From Bacteroidota bacterium (lineage in GTDB: Bacteria > Bacteroidota > Bacteroidia > Chitinophagales > Chitinophagaceae), in the NCBI GenBank assembly GCA_030706635.1, contig JAUZOD010000001.1:62001-126000 (forward strand): a stretch of 64,000 nt of DNA, read 5' to 3'. The translations under genes were made by a program, and so were the position numbers. Positions 26,604 through 35,586 of the stretch are shown piece by piece (the stretch's first letter is position 1; every line of letters begins with the position of its first letter). The notes beneath the pieces are model-generated. The model saw nothing but the letters and a program-made list of their open reading frames with translations. It did not search any database and was not told the origin of the DNA.

Positions 26604-27935
26604 TTATTTCACCTGTTCTTCCAAAGATATTTTTTCGTCACCCTCCCGGTAAGGGGTATAGATTAACAGTAAAGTCATCATTTCATTGGTAGCGCTCATA
26701 TCCCCGAATGAAAAAACACCCTGGGGCGGATTGTTGGGGTTAGAGAGATTGTTTGTCGTATTATCATAAGTACAATCCAGGTTTATCACGGAGCCCTTAG
26801 GGATTCTCAATAAACTTTTTAGCTTATACAATTCCTGCCACCTGAAATCCCAATTCGGAATATGCACCAGGTTAATCGTATCGTTCTCCGGTGTTACCGC
26901 GTAGGCATAAAATTCTTTACCCAACAGGTGCATGTGGGGCCAGACATACATCAGGGATTGCTCATCGTTTGTTTTGACCTTTAAATGGAACTTGCTGATC
27001 CGGTTTGCTGGTATAAACAAAGGTGGTGTGATATCGTTCTCTGCAATTCCGCCCGAGCCCAGGCTTATAATTTGAATAGGTCTTTTAATGGAGTCTTTCC
27101 GGAAAAAAAGATTGACGCCGACGATTGATTGTTCGTCCACCGCAGTGGCCGTATAATGTGCCGTTAATATCAATACCCCACGCCTGGGGAGGGTCCATCC
27201 AAATCCTTTAGGGTAGTTTTCGACTGAAGACCCAGGTATCCATCCGGTATAATAGATCATCTTCTTTTTTAGCGGGTCGAAAGGATCCGGTTTAGTCCGG
27301 TCCACATCTTCTGAATTAACCACGGTTCGTCCTCCGAAAATGGCTACCGAGCTGTCGGCCACCTCATAGAACCCGTAATTGACATGATGGATGATTCTTT
27401 TATTATTCGTGTACAATTCAATCGCCTCGATATTATGGGTCTCGGCGAACTCAAAAGGCACTTTAAAATCAATGAACTTCTCAACGTTGTCGCCATGTAT
27501 TGTAAAGCTGGAATCTATTTTCAGCGTCAGATCGGGATCCCGGTTATAAGCAGTACGTTTCAGCAAGGCTTCCTTTTCCCCCTCAGTTTCCCTGTCATCT
27601 CCTTCAGGCGCCTTATCGGCTATCCATTGAAGAATGGTCTTTTTCTCCTCATCGGTAAGAAAACGGGTATTGGCGAAATCCCGGTAATGGGCATCGGCTC
27701 TCCAGGGAGGCATATATCCTTTGCCAATTACCGCTTTGATAAAGGACAATCTTTTTGTAATATCCCGGTAGCTGGTCAAAGGAAATGGAGCCGCATCACC
27801 TGCTCTGTGGCAGGATGCACATTTATTTAAAAAAATCGGCTCGACGGTTTGGTAAGTCACGCTTTGACCATACCCTGCGGAATCTCCCAAAAATGATAAG
27901 AAAACAACAACGATTAACCTTTGCATTGGTTGCAT
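26604..27935 (-). CDS. cytochrome c fused to type II copper (PHM-like) monooxygenase domain
   Basis: Start ATG 27935 is chosen because it gives a clean signal peptide (443 residues); ATG 27959 and TTG 27974 are alternatives that overlap the redoxin gene. Numbering from 27974: a mono-haem motif CASCH (52-56) with a likely axial Met88 in GYMPPW, then a two-part copper domain. His196-His197 (IIHHVNYG), His273 (LTAHYTA), His347/His349 (WPHMHLLG) and a Met at 432/433 (TNEMMTLL) match the two copper sites of peptidylglycine/dopamine-type monooxygenases. Predicted periplasmic. The redox partner may be the redoxin encoded upstream. Substrate unknown; a non-enzymatic electron-transfer role is possible. 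Confidence 0.82.
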   Translation of the reverse strand: MQPMQRLIVVVFLSFLGDSAGYGQSVTYQTVEPIFLNKCASCHRAGDAAPFPLTSYRDITKRLSFIKAVIGKGYMPPWRADAHYRDFANTRFLTDEEKKTILQWIADKAPEGDDRETEGEKEALLKRTAYNRDPDLTLKIDSSFTIHGDNVEKFIDFKVPFEFAETHNIEAIELYTNNKRIIHHVNYGFYEVADSSVAIFGGRTVVNSEDVDRTKPDPFDPLKKKMIYYTGWIPGSSVENYPKGFGWTLPRRGVLILTAHYTATAVDEQSIVGVNLFFRKDSIKRPIQIISLGSGGIAENDITPPLFIPANRISKFHLKVKTNDEQSLMYVWPHMHLLGKEFYAYAVTPENDTINLVHIPNWDFRWQELYKLKSLLRIPKGSVINLDCTYDNTTNNLSNPNNPPQGVFSFGDMSATNEMMTLLLIYTPYREGDEKISLEEQVK

Positions 27936-27948
27936 CTGAACATCCTCT

Positions 27949-28581
27949 TTAATAGTCATTAATAAAGCATCCAATGGGCTTTGCTTCTTTTATTTTGACT
28001 GAAACCCCTTCCAGTTGTTCCGCAATGCCATCCTCCAGGTAATTTTCAGTGGCCTTTCTCCTTTGTTTTCCCAATGCGGTCACCCAATTATCAATGGCCC
28101 CATGGTACACAAGGCTTCTTGTCTGGTCCATCAAAAAAACTTCCGGGGTGATGCTTGCAGCAAGCATCTTAACCAGGCTTTTTAATGTATCGGTAAGCAA
28201 CAGGAACTGAATATGATATTTAGCCTGGAATGCCAGGCAATCGGCTATAGCATTGGACTTACCGGGGAAAATGCCAACGATATCCAGATCTTTTCCAAAT
28301 CTGGCCTGAAGCCTGTTCAGCACCAGGGAATAATTCTGACAGAGGGGGCATTCGGGAGATAAAAAAACGAGGGCGATCAGCTTTTTGCGCAGGGCTGATA
28401 ATTGATAAGCATGCTGATCCAGGGTTTGCAAATGGACCTGATCCAGAGCAGCCCGGTTTATTATCCGGCCCGATTCCGGCTGATAGAGGGTGCCTCCATT
28501 CTGTCCGCATAAGCTGTTGCCAATGATCAGTAAAAAAAGAACCAGCAGAAAGGGTGAACCGGCATTTCTCCATTTCCTCAT
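27949..28581 (-). CDS. redoxin/thioredoxin-like secreted protein with CPLC motif
   Basis: Start ATG 28581 (210 residues) is preferred over 28617, which lies in the susCD terminator stem. A signal peptide ends near NSLCGQ. The thioredoxin/AhpC-TSA fold shows VFLSPECPLCQNYS, whose two cysteines (90 and 93 in the longer frame) form a CxxC, and a later cis-Pro segment SITPEVFLMD. The C-terminal half (YHGAIDNWVTALGKQRRKATENYLEDGI) matches the redoxin part that, in Planctomycetes and Acidobacteria, is fused to cytochrome c/copper monooxygenase domains. Here the two parts are separate, adjacent genes. Confidence 0.85.
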   Translation of the reverse strand: MRKWRNAGSPFLLVLFLLIIGNSLCGQNGGTLYQPESGRIINRAALDQVHLQTLDQHAYQLSALRKKLIALVFLSPECPLCQNYSLVLNRLQARFGKDLDIVGIFPGKSNAIADCLAFQAKYHIQFLLLTDTLKSLVKMLAASITPEVFLMDQTRSLVYHGAIDNWVTALGKQRRKATENYLEDGIAEQLEGVSVKIKEAKPIGCFINDY

Positions 28582-28586
28582 ATTCT

Positions 28587-28594
28587 CAAATTTA
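28587..28594 (-). promoter_or_regulatory. TAnnTTTG promoter-like box just before the redoxin start
   Basis: On the minus strand TAAATTTG fits the Bacteroidota -7 consensus and ends six bases before ATG 28581, directly after the terminator hairpin. If used, the transcript would be leaderless or begin at a later ATG. A chance match in AT-rich DNA is possible. Confidence 0.35.
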
Positions 28595-28645
28595 CAAAAA
28601 ACCCTTTGGGGTTGCACTAATTACATTTTAATGCAACCCCAAGGG
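28595..28645 (-). terminator. intrinsic terminator of the susCD transcript
   Basis: Read on the minus strand, CCCTTGGGGTTGCA and TGCAACCCCAAAGGG form a 14-base stem with one bulge, followed by a run of six T residues. It sits 32 bases past the SusD stop and separates the susCD transcript from the redoxin/cytochrome pair. Confidence 0.9.
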
Positions 28646-28677
28646 GGAATTATATATTCTAATTGATAGGCCGTTTA

Positions 28678-30387
28678 CTATGGCATATCCCACCACACTC
28701 TTCCGGTAATATCTGAAGGATCACCGAAGCCGGGATCTTTACGCATATCGTCAATGGCCTGGGTTACATTGGCAAAATTCAGATCGCCGGAAGAGGGGTA
28801 ACTTACGGAATACCTCCTTGGCATGGGCCCATAGTTACTAACGTCTTCCAGTGGCATGATTTGACCAGCTGCATTAGGGAAACCAGTCCGCTTGATCTCG
28901 GCCCAGGCTTCATTGGAATTGATAAAGAAGTTCAGATACTCCTGTATGCAAATTTGTTCCAGTGCATTTGCAGGATCCCATACCACGCCAGGCTGGGCCA
29001 GGTAATTGGAGATCTCATTAGCGCCCAAAGGGGTATAGTCGGCCAATTGGGTGATATTGCCCCAATTATCATAATTCGTGATGGAGGCCGTAATGCCGGC
29101 ATAATACAAAGCGTCGGCTGTTAACGGATCATTGCTCAGCCCCCTTTGTACCAATTCAGCCCGCATCAGGCAAACATCCGCATAGGTGATCACCGGGAAT
29201 ACATTGGATCCGGTACCAGAATTGTACGCCGCATAAACCAACCTGGGCTGGATGAGGGAAGTGTAATTGATCGATTGTGGCTGCCCGTTAAAACTGAATT
29301 TGAGGGTATTAAAATAATAACTCTTGGTCGCATCCTGTGTGGCTGCGGGGGATGCATATTGACCCCTGTATTGATACCCGTCCCAGGTAACCGAATTAGG
29401 AATGGCGCCCTGTGCCTTGGCAGAATCAAACATCGCCTGAGAAGTAATGCCGCTCTTCTGGTAGAAGATACGGGTTCTTGGATCCTGCGTATTCCGCATG
29501 AAACTGACGGTATTTAATTCTCCAGAATAAAAGCCCTGATTAAAAGGGTTGGAGTTTCCGCCATTCCCGATATTTGATTGTGCACTTGCGTAAAATACCC
29601 AGTCATCGGCATCGGAAGCGATCAGACCTACCTGATCATTTAGTACTTCGTTTGCGATCGCGGTCAGTTTAGCGGGGTCCCGCTTCATCAGCCGCATGGC
29701 GATCTTTAGGCGAAGGCTGTTGGCTGCCTTGATCCAATGAACAGGGTCTCCCTGGAAATAAATGTCGTTCGCCCCGGGAAGTATCTGTGTCACGCCTGGT
29801 GAAGATTCCAATTCGGTAACCGCTGCTTTCAACTGCGTATCCAATGTATCGAATAAACTTTGCTGGGTATCATACACTGGTGTAAGCATAGGCGGAATGG
29901 TATACCTTGCCCGAAAGGCCTGGGTATATGGTATGCTACCGTTTGCATCAGATACATAAAAGGCATAATAAGCCAGCGGAATAGAAGTGATTGCCCTTAA
30001 AAATTGATATTGTGCCCGTTTGGCCTCGGGCATTTTATCTATAATATGCAGCACATCCTCCAGGTTATATCCTACTCCGCCGTAAAAATTGCCCCACCGG
30101 TTATTGATGTTACCCCCGGAGGTTTGGAAAGTGGCTGAATTGCCAATAGTAGCTACATATATCTGCGTCCAGGGTTTGATATTCCTGACAAAATCATAGA
30201 ACACTTCGAAGTCATTGCTATGGATGTCTATTTCCCCGGGCGTAAGTTCGGTTTTCGGATCGATGCTCAATACAGCATCCGGATCGGTATTCAGTTTAGC
30301 GAAATCTGAGCGGCTGCATGAAAGGACCGTCATAATCAACAATCCAAAAAAAGCATATCTATATTTGAAATCGATTAGCGTATTCAT
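28678..30387 (-). CDS. SusD/RagB family nutrient-binding outer-membrane lipoprotein
   Basis: A 569-residue surface lipoprotein with a lipobox ending VLSCS at about residue 24. The long alpha-helical SusD-like_2 (PF12771) type is indicated by segments such as DPVHWIKAANSLRLKIAMRL, YADVCLMRAELVQRG and IQEYLNFFINSNEAWAEIKR. It binds the ligand and forms a lid on the TonB-dependent transporter encoded 29 bases upstream. The terminator at 28595-28645 ends the unit. The sugar or peptide specificity cannot be read from sequence, but the divergent GH20 gene suggests an N-acetylhexosamine-containing glycan. Confidence 0.93.
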   Translation of the reverse strand: MNTLIDFKYRYAFFGLLIMTVLSCSRSDFAKLNTDPDAVLSIDPKTELTPGEIDIHSNDFEVFYDFVRNIKPWTQIYVATIGNSATFQTSGGNINNRWGNFYGGVGYNLEDVLHIIDKMPEAKRAQYQFLRAITSIPLAYYAFYVSDANGSIPYTQAFRARYTIPPMLTPVYDTQQSLFDTLDTQLKAAVTELESSPGVTQILPGANDIYFQGDPVHWIKAANSLRLKIAMRLMKRDPAKLTAIANEVLNDQVGLIASDADDWVFYASAQSNIGNGGNSNPFNQGFYSGELNTVSFMRNTQDPRTRIFYQKSGITSQAMFDSAKAQGAIPNSVTWDGYQYRGQYASPAATQDATKSYYFNTLKFSFNGQPQSINYTSLIQPRLVYAAYNSGTGSNVFPVITYADVCLMRAELVQRGLSNDPLTADALYYAGITASITNYDNWGNITQLADYTPLGANEISNYLAQPGVVWDPANALEQICIQEYLNFFINSNEAWAEIKRTGFPNAAGQIMPLEDVSNYGPMPRRYSVSYPSSGDLNFANVTQAIDDMRKDPGFGDPSDITGRVWWDMP

Positions 30388-30416
30388 AATTCTTTTTTTA
30401 ATGGTAAATGACAGGA

Positions 30417-33400
30417 TTAAAAAGTGGTGTTCACCGTAAATCCATAGCTACGCACATAGGGCACGCCTCCTTCTTCAAAGGCGCTACCGGCACCCGTATC
30501 ATTCAGATTTTCGGGATTGATATGATCCGGCGCACTATTGTACAGGTACACCAGGTTCCTGCCTACCAAAGAAAGCCTTAGATTGTTCAGTTTTAATTTC
30601 CTGGTCAGGGATGAAGGCAGATCATACCCAACGGTCACCTGCCGCAGCGATACCCACGAATTGGTGAATGTACCCGCTTCCCGGATTCCCCTGCTCCAGC
30701 TATAGGTCTTTACGTAATAGTCCGCAGCATTTACCGGAGTCACATAACCTAATTTATACGCGTCACTAAAAGTCATCCCCGATACATCATGCTGGGCGCC
30801 ATCCGAACCCAGACTGATTGAACCAGCCTGGAAGATCCCATTTAAAGCAATACCATCGTTCCTGGGGGCCGTTCCCAACGGGAAGCCAAGGTACTGGGAA
30901 TTTGCGTTGGTGGGGGTGTAAGTCAGGCCGCCGAGGGCCTTGGTTCTGCCAAACAGGGTACTCTTGATATTTCCATCCTGGCTTCCATAGAAATAGGTGG
31001 TGGAATATTCGAGTCCTCCGAAACGGGCATCCAGAAATACGCTCAGGGAAAATCCCTTATAATTGAAAGTATTCAACCATCCGCCAAGGAATTTGGGTTG
31101 AATGGAACCCAGCACGGGTTCGCGGGAAGCAGGGTCTGTACCATAGTTACCGGCCCTCACATAATATGCCTGCGTGCCGTTACCACTCATGCCAAGCACA
31201 TGCATTCCGTTATCTGCGCTTGCCTGATTATTGCCATTGCCGTCTTTTGCCTGATAACGGGCATAACCATAAGAAGCAACCATTAATCCATATTCACCGC
31301 CTTTCTGCGCGATGGTCCGTATTCCATCCTCTCCGTTCAGCCCAACGTTATCCGTTCCGAACGGTAAAGTTACCACGGTATTGCGGTTACGGGTATAATT
31401 CAACCGGCTTGTCCAGGAGAAGTCCCTGGTTTGAATAGGCGTTCCATATATCGTCAGTTCAATACCTCTGTTCCGAACGAGTCCCCCATTCAGCAACGCG
31501 GCATTTACTCCGGAAGTACCTGGCACAGAGAAACTGATGATCTGATTTTTTGTATCCTGCGTGTACCAGGTGATATCGCCTCCAATCCTGTTATGCAATG
31601 CGCGGAGTTCAAGACCAGCTTCGATCTTGGAGCCCTGTTCCGGGACAAGATTCTGGTTTCCCAGGGTAGAAGAGGAATAAGAATATGTGTTAACCGAATT
31701 TCCTGAAGTGTTAGTGTAAACACTGCCAGCCGTATAGCTGCCCGTATTTGTCGTGTAAGGGTCAGATCCATTTCCAGTGAGGGAATAAGACGCTCTCAGT
31801 TTACCAAAATTAATGAAAGAGGGTAAATCCTTGAACATATCCGTGAATACCCAGGCCATATCGGCGCCTCCGTAGAAATAAGAATACTTTCCATGTGCAT
31901 CATTATACACCAGGGTAGAATTCCAGTCATTCCGGCCATACAAATTGAGCGACAAGAAATTATGATAGTCAATATTCGCCTGGAAATAAGCAGAACTCAA
32001 CTGGGACTTATTTGGTTTCACATCAGATACAACGGCAGCACCTTTGGAATTAGATAACCTGAATACATCAGGTAAAACACCTCCATTTGTATTGAAGTTG
32101 GATCCCGTTTGTCCCGAAGTGAATACTTCTCCTCCCACATGCAGGGATGTAGTGAGATCAGTGAAATTCTTTTTAAATTCGAACTCACCCCGGTACCTTG
32201 CCTGTAATAAATTATTCACAGACCCCCCATAATAGGGGTTGCCAAATCCCGGATCCGTGCCCCTGGAATCATTCTCATAACTTTTATCATACAGGTTCAT
32301 GCTGGCATTACCCTGAAATACCAGCCAGGGAAGGATATTAGCCGTCAGATCGATACCAGCCCGTAAATTATTCTCCGTCTGGAAAATTTTATTTTCATAC
32401 AGCGGGAAAAAGATCGTTTGTGCGATACCACTTACATCTGCATTATTATGGCCGCCGACTGCAGAATCTATATAGTGGGTAGACCAGTATTTTGAATCAT
32501 AATTCCGGGCTCCGTCATAGGCGAACTGGTACATCGGGCTATTCCCGCCCTGCTGTGCAGGATTCAGGTTATAAGAATGGACATAACTCACATTCCCATC
32601 TAACAGCAGGTCCTTAGATATCTTGTGGGTGGCCCTTACCGTAAAACTATTCCGTTCAAACTTATTATTGGGCAGTACGGTGGAAGAGCCCAGCCTGGAA
32701 TAAGACATACGAAAAGTACTGGTCTCATTTCCACCGGAAACAGCAATATTCGTATTGGAAGTTTCGCCGATGCGGTACAAATCCAGTAAATCATTTGGAT
32801 TGGGATTATTCAGTCTCAATTGGCCGTTGATGTCCTGGAATACCTGACCTTTCATTTCGGGGCCAAAGCTGATTCCATAATCCCCGGTGTTAATCGCCAG
32901 CACCCCATTATTGCCAGTGCTCCAATCATCGGCAAACAGGCCCGCCCCGAACTGGTTCTGAAAATCAGTTGTTTTGTAAGCCTTGTCGAACATCAGATTC
33001 TGCGATAAAGTAACGCCGAGCCCCTTCATCGCAGTTCCCTTTTTTGTCTTAATGAGAATCACCCCGTTGCCTGCCCGGCTGCCATATAAAGCCGTTACGG
33101 CGCCTCCCTTCAATACACTGATGGATTCGATGTCGTCAGGATTCAGGTCTTTCAATATATTTCCAAAATCCGTACCACCTGTGTTGGGAGACACGGATTG
33201 ATCATCCAGGATCATTCCATCTACTACAACCAGCGGCGTATTGCCATAGGTGTTTAACGAGTTGGCTCCCCGGAGCAGCAATTTTGGTGATGAGGCCGCC
33301 CCGGCCACACCCTGTTGTACCTGCAGACCCGTGACCAGCCCCTGAAGAGCACTGATCGGATTGATCTGTGCCGTTTTTCGGATTTCCTCTCCCGAGATCT

Positions 33401-33869
33401 GGGTGACAGCATAACCGAGGGTTCTTTTGGCCCGGCTTTCACCAAATCCCGTCACGACCACTTCGCTTAATTCACTGTGGTTTTTTACCAACTCGACGGT
33501 CAAATATCCACTGGAGCCCGCCTTTATCTCTTTAGAAACATATCCCACACTCGTGAACAAGAGTATGGAATTGGAAGAAGGTACGGTAAGCCGAAATTTT
33601 CCTTCACCATCCGTTATTCCCTGAATCTTAGTGTTCTTTACCAGGATGGTGACACCGGGCAGGGGATTGCCAGCCGAATCGGTCACCGTTCCCTCAATGA
33701 TTATGGGAGGAATGTTCCGGTCAGAAAGCGTTATTTCCCGGTTATGCCCTTCCCTGGCGTATACATGTAAACAGGCGACAAGCAGAAAGGCCATTGTTAA
33801 TCTCATAACCAGCACGGGGTTGACCCGTAGTCCCGACCTGCTGCTGTCTTTACAAATAGAAGATCTCAT
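30417..33869 (-). CDS. SusC/RagA family TonB-linked outer-membrane receptor
   Basis: An 1150-residue beta-barrel transporter. After the signal peptide (to about residue 38, HVYAREG) comes a carboxypeptidase-regulatory-like domain (IEGTVTDSAGNPLPGVTILV), a TonB-box-like region LSEVVVTGFGESRAKRTLG, and a plug domain (LQGLVTGLQVQQGVAG, PLVVVDGMILDD, ESISVLKGGAVTALYGSRAG). The barrel ends in the aromatic strand YGFTVNTTF. It imports a large ligand across the outer membrane using TonB energy, together with SusD. It lies 107 bases downstream of a ROK regulator on the same strand. Confidence 0.95.
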   Translation of the reverse strand: MRSSICKDSSRSGLRVNPVLVMRLTMAFLLVACLHVYAREGHNREITLSDRNIPPIIIEGTVTDSAGNPLPGVTILVKNTKIQGITDGEGKFRLTVPSSNSILLFTSVGYVSKEIKAGSSGYLTVELVKNHSELSEVVVTGFGESRAKRTLGYAVTQISGEEIRKTAQINPISALQGLVTGLQVQQGVAGAASSPKLLLRGANSLNTYGNTPLVVVDGMILDDQSVSPNTGGTDFGNILKDLNPDDIESISVLKGGAVTALYGSRAGNGVILIKTKKGTAMKGLGVTLSQNLMFDKAYKTTDFQNQFGAGLFADDWSTGNNGVLAINTGDYGISFGPEMKGQVFQDINGQLRLNNPNPNDLLDLYRIGETSNTNIAVSGGNETSTFRMSYSRLGSSTVLPNNKFERNSFTVRATHKISKDLLLDGNVSYVHSYNLNPAQQGGNSPMYQFAYDGARNYDSKYWSTHYIDSAVGGHNNADVSGIAQTIFFPLYENKIFQTENNLRAGIDLTANILPWLVFQGNASMNLYDKSYENDSRGTDPGFGNPYYGGSVNNLLQARYRGEFEFKKNFTDLTTSLHVGGEVFTSGQTGSNFNTNGGVLPDVFRLSNSKGAAVVSDVKPNKSQLSSAYFQANIDYHNFLSLNLYGRNDWNSTLVYNDAHGKYSYFYGGADMAWVFTDMFKDLPSFINFGKLRASYSLTGNGSDPYTTNTGSYTAGSVYTNTSGNSVNTYSYSSSTLGNQNLVPEQGSKIEAGLELRALHNRIGGDITWYTQDTKNQIISFSVPGTSGVNAALLNGGLVRNRGIELTIYGTPIQTRDFSWTSRLNYTRNRNTVVTLPFGTDNVGLNGEDGIRTIAQKGGEYGLMVASYGYARYQAKDGNGNNQASADNGMHVLGMSGNGTQAYYVRAGNYGTDPASREPVLGSIQPKFLGGWLNTFNYKGFSLSVFLDARFGGLEYSTTYFYGSQDGNIKSTLFGRTKALGGLTYTPTNANSQYLGFPLGTAPRNDGIALNGIFQAGSISLGSDGAQHDVSGMTFSDAYKLGYVTPVNAADYYVKTYSWSRGIREAGTFTNSWVSLRQVTVGYDLPSSLTRKLKLNNLRLSLVGRNLVYLYNSAPDHINPENLNDTGAGSAFEEGGVPYVRSYGFTVNTTF

Positions 33870-33976
33870 ACTTGTGTAGTTTTGGTTAAATTAAATAGAT
33901 ATATAAAAGTCCCTGAACTAAATTTTTTTATTTGTCTCGGTTATTCATCTGGAATGAATGGTCACATTTAATCATG

Positions 33977-35200
33977 TTAGTTGTTTTGTAAAAGTCCTGA
34001 TTCCAGTTTATGTGTTTTCTTTATTACTGCTTTTTCAAAATTTTCCATAACCAATGCCGCAGCCCCTATTAGCTCAGCATCATAGCCTAATGCAGATATT
34101 TCTATCTGGGTATTAATAGCAAGCCTCGGAATACAATGTTCATTCAATGCCTGTTGTACAGGAGCCTGCCACACTTTTCCGGCAGAGGATCCCATACCGC
34201 TGAGAATAACCGCTTCCGGATTCAGGAGGTGAATGAGAATGGCTACTCCCCTCCCAATATTGTACCCGGCTTCCGATAATAATTCCACCGCGAATTTGTC
34301 GCCCTTTGCTGCAGCGCTGAGAATAGCCTGAGCGGCCTGCTCAAAATTCTCTTTGGGCAGTTGTTGCAACATGGAAACCTGACCTTCTTTCAATCCTTTT
34401 TCTGCTTTCTCCACTACCACTAGCAAAGAAGCTTCTGTTTCCAGACAACCACTTTTACCACAGCTGCATAATTTATTATTCAGAAAAAGGGGTATATGAC
34501 TAAACTCTCCGGCAAATCCATTGTAGCCCTTAAACAATGCTCCATTTAGGATCATGCCCAGACCGACACCCCATCCCAGATTGACAATCATCGCACTTTT
34601 TTTGTTGTGCGCTGCTCCAAACTTAAGTTCTGCCAGGGCAATCAGACTCGAGTCATTATCTATCAACACTGGTAACCCGGTACTTTCTGAAATCAATTGG
34701 ATAATGCTTTTACCTCCTGTTTCTAAAAATGAGTAATTAAGTCCTTTCCCTGCATCAATAAAGCCAGGCATGCCAATACCTATACCGATTATTATATCCT
34801 TCTTAATGCCTGATTTATTAATGTGCTTGTTGGCTCTTTTGATCAAAATGGAGAGTGCCTCTCCATTTTTGGTTAAGGGTAATTCGAATTTTTCAACTTC
34901 GGTGACAGCTGTGTTTTTCATGTCAAAGATTGCAATCCGGGTAATGAACTGATCCATGGCTATGGCTACGATATACATACTGTCTGGCCTGATCGAATAC
35001 ATCAATGGCTTCCTGCCTCCGGTGGAGGGGGCATAACCCATTTCCAAAACAAGTGATTCCTGAATGAGCTCATTCACCATCTTCGTCGTTATTGGCAAGC
35101 TTAAGTTTATTTGGGCGCTCAGGTCTGCACTGGACAAGGAATCATTGAAATAAAGCTGTTTTAATATTCTTTTTTTGTATATGATGCTTTTTTCGGCCAT
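33977..35200 (-). CDS. ROK family transcriptional regulator / sugar kinase (NagC/Mlc type)
   Basis: Start ATG 35200 (407 residues); TTG 35206 is two codons earlier. An N-terminal winged helix (ILKQLYFNDSLSSADLSAQI, TTKMVNELIQESLVLEMG) precedes a ROK sugar-binding domain with GIGIGMPGFIDAGKG, LGWGVGLGMILNGALF and the zinc motif CSCGKSGCLETE. The mix of DNA-binding and kinase-like domains indicates a repressor sensing a sugar or sugar phosphate, like NagC. It is encoded between the susCD genes it probably controls and the divergent hydrolase/GH20 genes. A palindrome at 35248-35261 is a candidate operator. Confidence 0.9.
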   Translation of the reverse strand: MAEKSIIYKKRILKQLYFNDSLSSADLSAQINLSLPITTKMVNELIQESLVLEMGYAPSTGGRKPLMYSIRPDSMYIVAIAMDQFITRIAIFDMKNTAVTEVEKFELPLTKNGEALSILIKRANKHINKSGIKKDIIIGIGIGMPGFIDAGKGLNYSFLETGGKSIIQLISESTGLPVLIDNDSSLIALAELKFGAAHNKKSAMIVNLGWGVGLGMILNGALFKGYNGFAGEFSHIPLFLNNKLCSCGKSGCLETEASLLVVVEKAEKGLKEGQVSMLQQLPKENFEQAAQAILSAAAKGDKFAVELLSEAGYNIGRGVAILIHLLNPEAVILSGMGSSAGKVWQAPVQQALNEHCIPRLAINTQIEISALGYDAELIGAAALVMENFEKAVIKKTHKLESGLLQNN

Positions 35201-35586
35201 GCGCAAGACTTATTATTTATTGAAGAATATTATGATAAATATATGTTAAGTTTGTTAACTTCATCAAAAATTATATAAAGTATTTTAATTTTTTTGATAA
35301 GTATCGCAAGTTCTCACGAGTAACTCAAATATCACTCTTTAACATTGACTTGAAGGTTGAGTGCAGCGGGACTGTAATTCCATTTCAGGCTGCCTGTAGT
35401 CATTTCGATCTTCTGCTCCGTTGCTCAGTTGGATGAATTCAAAAAAAAATTTATACCATGAAGAGAATCAATTAGTTAAATATTTTTTTCCGGGCAACAT
35501 TGGGACCCGGGACTGATCAGCGGCGATATTTTCCCGGGATTGGTTAATCGTGCTTTTATAACTTCATCGAGGTTAAAATCAAAATT
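35201..35586. other. divergent intergenic region between ROK regulator and hydrolase
   Basis: This stretch of about 385 bases has no credible gene. It is AT-rich and contains the small palindrome at 35248-35261. It must contain the promoters for both directions, but I cannot place a convincing TAnnTTTG box on either strand. Confidence 0.5.
35248..35261. promoter_or_regulatory. candidate operator palindrome for the ROK regulator
   Basis: AAGTT and AACTT arms flank four bases, 48 bases upstream of the ROK start. Position and symmetry are those of an autoregulatory operator. No second copy was found by eye near susC or the hydrolase, so the assignment is speculative. Confidence 0.3.
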
